Positions 59,762-64,000 of a stretch of 64,000 bases of DNA are shown piece after piece. This stretch comes from CAYMZZ01 sp047600605. Lineage in GTDB: Bacteria; Bacteroidota; Bacteroidia; Chitinophagales; Chitinophagaceae. The stretch lies in contig JASGKK010000001.1 in NCBI GenBank assembly GCA_047600605.1, positions 930,001 to 994,000 on the forward strand, written 5' to 3'. How positions within the stretch are numbered: position 1 is the stretch's first letter; each line of letters opens with the position of its first letter. Both the position numbers and the translations under genes were made by a program. Under the pieces are notes generated by a model that was not told the origin of the DNA, ran no database searches, and saw only the letters and a list, made by a program, of their open reading frames with translations.

Positions 59762-59835
59762 CGGGATGTAGCGCAGCCCGGTAGCGCGCTTCGTTCGGGA
59801 CGAAGAGGCCGCTGGTTCGAATCCAGTCATCCCGA
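59762..59835 (+). tRNA. tRNA-Pro (anticodon CGG)
   Basis: A complete 74-nt cloverleaf: acceptor CGGGATG/CATCCCG, anticodon stem CTTCG/CGAAG with loop TTCGGGA (anticodon CGG), T arm CTGG-TTCGAAT-CCAG and discriminator A. CCA is not encoded. This is the parent-like copy of the decayed modules that follow. Confidence 0.94.
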
Positions 59836-59841
59836 CTGATC

Positions 59842-59874
59842 AAAAAGACTCTTGTATTGACAGGGGTCTTTTTT
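59842..59874 (+). terminator. Terminator of tRNA-Pro(CGG)
   Basis: An AAAAAGACTCTTG arm pairs imperfectly with CAGGGGTCTTTTT. The same flank follows modules at 59973 and 63640. Confidence 0.7.
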
Positions 59875-59893
59875 GTTGCTAACAATTCCGCAA

Positions 59894-59973
59894 CGGGAGG
59901 TAGTCCCGCCCTGGCGGGATGCTTCGTTCGGGATCCCGCCAGGGCGGGACTGGTTCGAATCCAGTCATCCCGA
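59894..59973 (+). pseudogene. tRNA-Pro-derived module with palindromes replacing two arms
   Basis: The 5' end (CGGGAGGTAG) and the T arm plus 3' acceptor strand (CTGGTTCGAATCCAGTC onward) match tRNA-Pro(CGG), and the anticodon-loop core GCTTCGTTCGGGA is kept. The D arm is replaced by TCCCGCCCTGGCGGGA, and the 3' side of the anticodon stem plus variable loop by TCCCGCCAGGGCGGGA. Together these form a 17-bp perfect stem (59903-59919 with 59934-59950). It cannot fold as a tRNA. Confidence 0.8.
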
Positions 59974-59979
59974 CTGATC

Positions 59980-60012
59980 AAAAAGACTCTTGTATTGGCA
60001 AGAGTCTTTTTT
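59980..60012 (+). terminator. Duplicated tRNA-Pro-type terminator
   Basis: A 13-bp perfect stem (AAAAAGACTCTTG/CAAGAGTCTTTTT) with a 6-nt loop and T tail. It is a copy of the flank of tRNA-Pro(CGG). Confidence 0.8.
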
Positions 60013-60031
60013 GTTGCTGACAATTCCGCAG

Positions 60032-60102
60032 CGGAATGTAGCCCAGCCGGGCAGCATATTTCGCTCAGGCCGAAGAGGTCGCTGCTTCGATCCCGAATCT
60101 TC
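60032..60102 (+). pseudogene. Degenerate tRNA-Pro-derived module
   Basis: CGGAATGTAGCCCAGCCGGG, then TTCGCTCAGGCCGAAGAGGT and CGCTGCTTCGAT, follow the tRNA-Pro order but with many mismatches. The 3' acceptor strand is lost and replaced by CCCGAATCTTC. Confidence 0.65.
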
Positions 60103-60203
60103 AGAACAATGGCATTCAGCCAGCTCACCTATCGGGAATGCCGGAGCGAAACAACGGCAGGTTTGCCGGAAAAACCTGATCTTTAAACCTCAACCTCTTC
60201 GTC

Positions 60204-60959
60204 ATGAAGCCAACGGCCCTCTTATTGCTGAGCGCACTTCTATTCTCTTCACTCCCATCCCGGGCTACCTGGTCCATCATAATAACGGATGATCATACAA
60301 AAATGATCGGCATTGCGGGCGCCTCCTGTACCCCGAATGTGCACGGTATCGGTCTGATTATGCCGGGAAAAGGCGCTATTGTCGTTCAGGCCATGTCGAA
60401 CGGCATTGCACGGTTTACGGGATTTCAGATGATCATGAATAACGTACCTGCTGTATCTATTCTCCAGAAACTGCGCGAGCCGGCATTCGACCCCGAAGAC
60501 CAACAATATGCAGTGCTTTGCCTATACGACAATAACATGCCGCAAACATATACGGGCACTAAAAATCATGGGTATGCAGGTGTACTCACGGCGCCAGGCA
60601 TTTCGGTACAGGGCAATACCCTCACGGGCCCAGAAGTGATCAAAGCCGCTTTCGATGCGGCTGTGAAAGCCAAAAAGGATTCGTTGCCGCTAGAGGAAAT
60701 ATTGATGAAAGCATTGGAAGCAGGCGCCAATGCGGGAGGTGATAAACGCTGCGGAGAACGCCGGGCATCCAGCGCTTTTCTAACCGTTAGCAAACCAGAC
60801 TACCTCGAGAAACACTGGCTGGAGATCATCGTCACACAGAAAGACGATCACACAGCGGCTGTACAGCAACTGAAAAAGGAATTGGACAACTGGAAGTTAG
60901 TACAAAAAGATAAAGCACTCCGCGTTCCCCCGACAAAGCATCTCAAGCCTGTTTTGTAA
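60204..60959 (+). CDS. Exported DUF1028 (Ntn-hydrolase-like) protein
   Basis: The 251-residue protein has a signal peptide (MKPTALLLLSALLFSSLPSRA) cleaved near ATWSI, which would expose an N-terminal Thr or nearby residue. DUF1028 hallmarks are ATWSIIITDDHTKMIGIAGA, GKGAIVVQAMSN and the late AGGDKRCGERRASSAFLTV (family GGDxRGxQSAAL). The family is related to Ntn hydrolases and often occurs as an accessory secreted protein; activity is not established. It lies inside the tRNA-Pro module array. Confidence 0.85.
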   Translation: MKPTALLLLSALLFSSLPSRATWSIIITDDHTKMIGIAGASCTPNVHGIGLIMPGKGAIVVQAMSNGIARFTGFQMIMNNVPAVSILQKLREPAFDPEDQQYAVLCLYDNNMPQTYTGTKNHGYAGVLTAPGISVQGNTLTGPEVIKAAFDAAVKAKKDSLPLEEILMKALEAGANAGGDKRCGERRASSAFLTVSKPDYLEKHWLEIIVTQKDDHTAAVQQLKKELDNWKLVQKDKALRVPPTKHLKPVL

Positions 60960-61320
60960 ATTCATCGAGCTGTAGCCGAAAATTGTGGGGTTACAGACAA
61001 TTTTATCATTTTATACCAATCAATTCGGAATCTCTCCGAATCTTCCATGGCAAACCGGTTGAGCCAGATCCGGCACAATTCCAGGCAACGCCTGACGAGT
61101 CTGGTCGGCACCGCGGCCGGCTCGCCAAAGTTCTCCTGCTCCAACTCCTGAGGAGCGCCTGCTGCCAATTCGCTCGTGGCATCCTTTGCCTTTTTTCATT
61201 GCTAATTTTTTAGCCAGGCGGCCAATCACCCGTAACATCGAACGCCCCCACTCCTCTCCTATTTCCGGCTGATAAAGAAGACTGAGCTACCAGGGGCATC
61301 TTTAGTTTTATGAAATATAG
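60960..61320. other. Non-coding stretch inside the tRNA-derived array
   Basis: No gene or well-formed tRNA is seen. Short open frames here have no conserved look. A CGGAATCT/CCGAATCT near-repeat lies at 61025-61045. Confidence 0.4.
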
Positions 61321-61412
61321 TACCGCCGAGGCGGGGATGCTTCGTTCCGAACGAAGAGACCGCTGGTTTAATTCCGAAGTAACGGTCCCGAATATTCGGG
61401 AAGTCATTCCGA
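61321..61412 (+). pseudogene. Degenerate tRNA-derived module with palindrome in the T arm
   Basis: An intact-looking anticodon arm (CTTCG-TTCCGAA-CGAAG) and CGCTGG follow a CCGCCGAGGCGG palindrome in place of the D arm. The T arm is interrupted by an insertion that contains the perfect 16-nt palindrome TCCCGAATATTCGGGA (61386-61401). The end GTCATTCCGA matches the tRNA 3' strand. Confidence 0.7.
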
Positions 61413-61518
61413 CTTTTGAGTATTTAAGGTCATTTTCGACCATTAAATGGTAAAAAGGAATAGGTAGGTCCCACCCGGACGACCTACATCTGAAGATAAA
61501 TTGAAAGAGAAAAGTTTA

Positions 61519-61689
61519 TTATGAGGCCCTCCCATTATCTCTCAATGTTTGAAACATTTTATGTAACATTTCTCTACCCTCCTCAGTAATTTTAATTCCT
61601 GTTGGTATTAATTGATAGTTCGATGTTAGTAAGATTCGGAATTTAGCAACCACTTGCAGCTGTTTGTATCGGCATAGTATAGCTATTAA
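61519..61689 (-). other. Short open frame downstream of the MORN gene
   Basis: In the same frame as the MORN gene, directly after its stop, lies a stop-free stretch ending VVAKFRILLTSNYQLIPTGI and KITEEGREMLHKMFQTLRDN. It reads like real protein (a C-terminal helix pair) but has no ATG at a useful place. It may be a remnant of a truncated gene or a readthrough tail. The flanking 61413-61518 has no feature except a GTAGGTC/GACCTAC hairpin (61464-61487). Confidence 0.35.
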
Positions 61690-63243
61690 TTAATCATCGG
61701 TTTCAGATTCGTTGCAAAGATTTTTACGATAACCATCTTTTGGGATAGCGTTATCTATAAATATTCCTTTAATATATGTGCAACCATTAATAGTTATTTC
61801 ACCATTTCCATTTCTTTTACCATTAAGCCATTCTCCTTTATATTCTTCGCTTGTAGTAGTACCGTCTGGCCTTTTTATTGCAGAGCGATATATGCCCCAG
61901 CCATTGGGCAAATTGTTTTTGAGAGACCCTTTGTAATAAGTTGTTGCAGTCTTAACCTCGCCATATACCATTTCGCCATTTTCGAATTTACCCTCATGCA
62001 CAACACCATTCAAATCTGTTAATTTACCCTGGCCGTGCCAGTTATTGTTATGCCATTCTCCATCGTAAATACCACCATCCTGGAAAATCATTTTACCTTT
62101 TCCTTCTTTTACGAATTTCAATTTATCTTCTCCTGCTTCTAAATTATCAACTGCTTCGCCTTCATAAAAACTACCATTGGGGTATTTAATCTTTTTTATG
62201 GGGTTTGCCAAACGGATAAATTTATTTGCTGCCCAAATACCATCTTCTATTTTTCCATCCTGATAAGTCATTTTCCCCCTGCCTTGAAGCTCACCGGCTA
62301 TAAATTGACCCAAATAAACTCTTCCGTCCTGGAAAGTATATTTCCCATATCCTGTTCTCTGGTCTTTTACCCATTCACCATTGTATTCATCTCCGTTAGT
62401 CCATGTATATATACCTGAGCCCTCTTTCCAGTCATTTAAAAAATCTCCAACGTATTTGTCGCCATTAGCAAAGAATAATGTTGCTTTCCCATGTTTTTTA
62501 TTATTTACCCATTCTCCGTCATATTTTCTTCCATCTTTCCATTTATAAATACCCTTGCCTTGCTTGTTGTCTAGAAACCAATTGCCTTCGTACTCATCTC
62601 CATTGCCCCACTTATATGTTCCAATTCCATGTTTTCTTCCATTTAGCCAGTTACCCACGTACGACTCACCGTTATTAATATTTGATAAAGTTCCTTTGCC
62701 ATGCATGAGGTTATCCTTCCATTCGCCTTCCCATTTATCCCCATTTTTCATTGCTGTTCCCTGTCCATTTCTTTTTCCGTTAAGCCATTCTCCATCATAA
62801 CTTTCCAATTCATACCCGGAGCTTTTATCTGTGAGTGTTAATTTCCCTTTACCGCTGTATACATCATCTTTCCAGCTGCCAACATATTTTGTAATTGTTG
62901 TAACAGAATTGTGATATGCTGCATTGGAGTACTCCCCGAAACCAGTTCTTTTGCCAGCTTCCCAATCACCATTGTAAATATATTCTCCCCCTATATGGTA
63001 AGTTGTGTATTTCCCTTTGCCCTGAAATAAATTATCTTTCCACATACCTTCGTACACAATATCTTTGCCATCATCCTTGGCAACTCCTTTACCATTGGCC
63101 ATGCCATTTACAATATCGCCTTTATAATTTATTGTTATTAATCCATTATTGTATAAATCAGGGACAGTAAAAGTTAATTTGTTTTGTGCATGTATTGTAT
63201 TTGCAAACAATAGCGCCGAAATAAGTTGGAAAACTCTTTTCAT
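61690..63243 (-). CDS. Exported MORN-repeat protein
   Basis: The 517-residue protein has a signal peptide (MKRVFQLISALLFANTIHAQ) and about sixteen MORN repeats with the pattern YxGxWxxGxxxGxGxxxxxxG, for example YDGEWLNGKRNGQGTAMKNG and YEGNWFLDNKQGKGIYKWKD. The C terminus (CTYIKGIFIDNAIPKDGYRK) is outside the repeats and has cysteines. MORN proteins act as scaffolds or lipid-interacting surfaces; bacterial exported ones are uncharacterised. The gene is visibly richer in A and T than its neighbours, hinting at horizontal transfer. The start removes a 20-codon extension. Confidence 0.88.
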   Translation of the reverse strand: MKRVFQLISALLFANTIHAQNKLTFTVPDLYNNGLITINYKGDIVNGMANGKGVAKDDGKDIVYEGMWKDNLFQGKGKYTTYHIGGEYIYNGDWEAGKRTGFGEYSNAAYHNSVTTITKYVGSWKDDVYSGKGKLTLTDKSSGYELESYDGEWLNGKRNGQGTAMKNGDKWEGEWKDNLMHGKGTLSNINNGESYVGNWLNGRKHGIGTYKWGNGDEYEGNWFLDNKQGKGIYKWKDGRKYDGEWVNNKKHGKATLFFANGDKYVGDFLNDWKEGSGIYTWTNGDEYNGEWVKDQRTGYGKYTFQDGRVYLGQFIAGELQGRGKMTYQDGKIEDGIWAANKFIRLANPIKKIKYPNGSFYEGEAVDNLEAGEDKLKFVKEGKGKMIFQDGGIYDGEWHNNNWHGQGKLTDLNGVVHEGKFENGEMVYGEVKTATTYYKGSLKNNLPNGWGIYRSAIKRPDGTTTSEEYKGEWLNGKRNGNGEITINGCTYIKGIFIDNAIPKDGYRKNLCNESETDD

Positions 63244-63611
63244 GTGTTCATTATAAATTTGAAAAATATTCTTATTAAAAGATAAATTTATTCGCATATA
63301 CATTTTTGAAGTTTATTACGACACTTTAATCAAAGTAAATTCATTCTCTTGTTTAATTGGTGTTAATGAGGTCGCTGGGAAATTACAGCCAACTCCTGCA
63401 TTTACGAAATCCCAGCAAAAAAGCCTTCGTAAATACAGCCGTGTAGAACCGATTTGCGAAAATTGCTTTAATTAGTCCAATTTAATCATTTAGTCGATGA
63501 ATTGATCTACTCTTTTTGGTTGAGTATCTTGTGGTCATTGAGGTTTCGAGGCTTTTACAATGCTTCAAATTGGGTGGAAAAGCTTGAAATTTCCTTTAAA
63601 TCCTCAATTAA
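63244..63611. other. AT-rich non-coding stretch right of the MORN gene
   Basis: No gene seen. It includes GAGGTCGCTGGGA (63368-63380), which resembles the variable/T-arm part of the tRNA modules, and an inverted repeat ATTTACGAA (63400-63408)/TTCGTAAAT (63426-63434). Confidence 0.4.
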
Positions 63612-63640
63612 CCGGTTCGATATTTATCCAGCCCTCCCGA
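63612..63640 (+). pseudogene. 3' remnant of a tRNA-Pro module
   Basis: CGGTTCGA, ATCCAG and CTCCCGA reproduce the T arm and 3' acceptor strand, and the CTGATCAAAAAGACTCTTGT flank of tRNA-Pro(CGG) follows exactly. The 5' part is missing. Confidence 0.6.
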
Positions 63641-63697
63641 CTGATCAAAAAGACTCTTGTATTGGCAAGGGTTTTTATGTTGCTAACAATTCTGCAA

Positions 63698-63803
63698 CGG
63701 GAGGTAGTTCCGCCCTGGCGGGACGCTTAGTCCGGGATCCCGCCAGGGCGGGACTGGCTCGATCCCGAAGCCTCGGTCCCGAATATCCGGGAAGTCATCC
63801 CTA
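63698..63803 (+). pseudogene. tRNA-Pro-derived module with two palindrome insertions
   Basis: It has the same plan as the module at 59894: CGGGAGGTAG, then a 17-nt arm (63707-63723) facing 63738-63754 with one mismatch around a 14-nt core GCTTAGTCCGGGA. The T arm carries an insertion with TCCCGAATATCCGGGA (63777-63792), as in the module at 61321. The 3' flank resembles that of tRNA-Pro(GGG), so the module looks recombinant. Confidence 0.75.
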
Positions 63804-63807
63804 CATT

Positions 63808-63838
63808 GCCCGCCATAAAACGTAGTGCTGCGGCGGGC
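63808..63838 (+). terminator. Terminator-like hairpin homologous to that of tRNA-Pro(GGG)
   Basis: A GCCCGCC/GGCGGGC stem with a 17-nt loop. The T tract is lost, so termination is doubtful. Confidence 0.45.
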
Positions 63839-63889
63839 TTCTCACTTTATAACGCCCACGTCCCTCCAGCGTGTTTAATGACAGCAGCA

Positions 63890-63946
63890 GTCCGCGGTGC
63901 AGAAGGTCGCTGGTTCGATCTTGAAATTTCGGGAGAGTCATCCCGA
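63890..63946 (+). pseudogene. 3' remnant of a tRNA-Pro module
   Basis: GAAGGTCGCTGGTTCGATC keeps the anticodon 3' side, variable loop and T arm. An AAATTTCGGGAG insertion sits in the T arm, and GTCATCCCGACTGATCAAA restores the 3' strand and flank. Confidence 0.6.
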
Positions 63947-64000
63947 CTGATCAAACAAAGGGTCGTTCTAGATAATATTATTTCTTAAAGCCAGCTTAAT

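Noticed and set aside
59480..60128. Minus-strand open frames with TGFEPAASSSRTKRATGLRY-like peptides
   Set aside because: These are the well-known spurious translations across tRNA genes and their repeated copies; they coincide exactly with the tRNA-Pro genes and modules.
59618..63946. CRISPR array as explanation for the repeated units at the right end
   Set aside because: The units are not of constant length, have no uniform spacers, match tRNA-Pro segments, and no cas gene is present.
59618..63946. Integrative element bounded by tRNA-Pro
   Set aside because: No integrase, transposase, relaxase or phage gene is seen between the tRNA-like copies; only DUF1028 and MORN genes lie inside, so it is kept as a hypothesis and not annotated as a mobile element.

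Overview
The window looks like a chromosomal segment of a Bacteroidota bacterium, most likely of the Chitinophagaceae or a close relative. The reasons are lineage-typical content: a type IX secretion sorting tail, a reg_prop/Y_Y_Y sensor kinase, a BlaI/M56 pair, side-by-side type II and type III glutamine synthetases, a phosphosulfolactate-synthase homologue, DUF1080 and M19 proteins, and repeated TANNTTTG -7 promoter elements close upstream of genes. No rRNA, phage, plasmid, transposase or CRISPR array is visible.

Layout. 1-6.9 kb: a TetR regulator divergent from a FrnE-like DsbA protein, a histone-H1-like Lys/Ala protein, rpsL-rpsG, ilvE, a hypothetical, rdgB, and an ECF sigma/anti-sigma pair. 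7-18.6 kb: thioesterase, aroE with a ComA homologue, TPR protein, two secreted hypotheticals, yidC, pyrG, amidohydrolase, lipoprotein, proC. 18.9-28 kb: purL, an operon of membrane protein + APH-like kinase + HAD phosphatase, then two glutamine synthetases. 28-36.3 kb: alpha/beta hydrolase, DUF1080, M19 dipeptidase, efp-accB-accC, and the M56/BlaI pair. 36.3-48.9 kb: thioredoxin-like protein, mdh, a LuxR-type response regulator with its 1177-residue sensor kinase, RlmK-like methyltransferase, an exonuclease-GIY-YIG fusion, thioesterase, FKBP isomerase, T9SS protein, cmk. 49-59.5 kb: clpC, STAS protein, ribonuclease Z (frameshifted here), M23-like protein, dapA, accA, L,D-transpeptidase-like protein, RRM protein, small hypothetical, cold-shock protein, fatty acid desaturase. 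59.6-64 kb: accessory-looking region with two intact tRNA-Pro genes, at least six decayed tRNA-Pro-derived elements, a DUF1028 protein and an AT-rich MORN-repeat protein.

Most of the window is housekeeping: translation (rpsL, rpsG, efp, RlmK-like, tRNA-Pro), fatty-acid synthesis (accA, accB, accC, desaturase), nitrogen assimilation, amino acids (ilvE, aroE, proC, dapA), nucleotides (pyrG, purL, cmk, rdgB) and envelope biogenesis (yidC, L,D-transpeptidase, M23-like).

The most unusual signals are not classical genes. (1) The tRNA-Pro array at the right end, where tRNA-shaped modules have had their D arm, anticodon arm or T arm overwritten by short palindromes while keeping the tRNA ends and a shared terminator flank. 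(2) A family of degenerate word-like intergenic repeats, seen at about a dozen loci, often starting at a stop codon and in several places arranged in the same modular order. One copy appears to sit inside a coding sequence. (3) An EF-P whose tip loop has Arg where Lys34 is expected and none of the usual Pro/Gly residues. (4) A ribonuclease Z gene with a one-base shift just before its last conserved motif.
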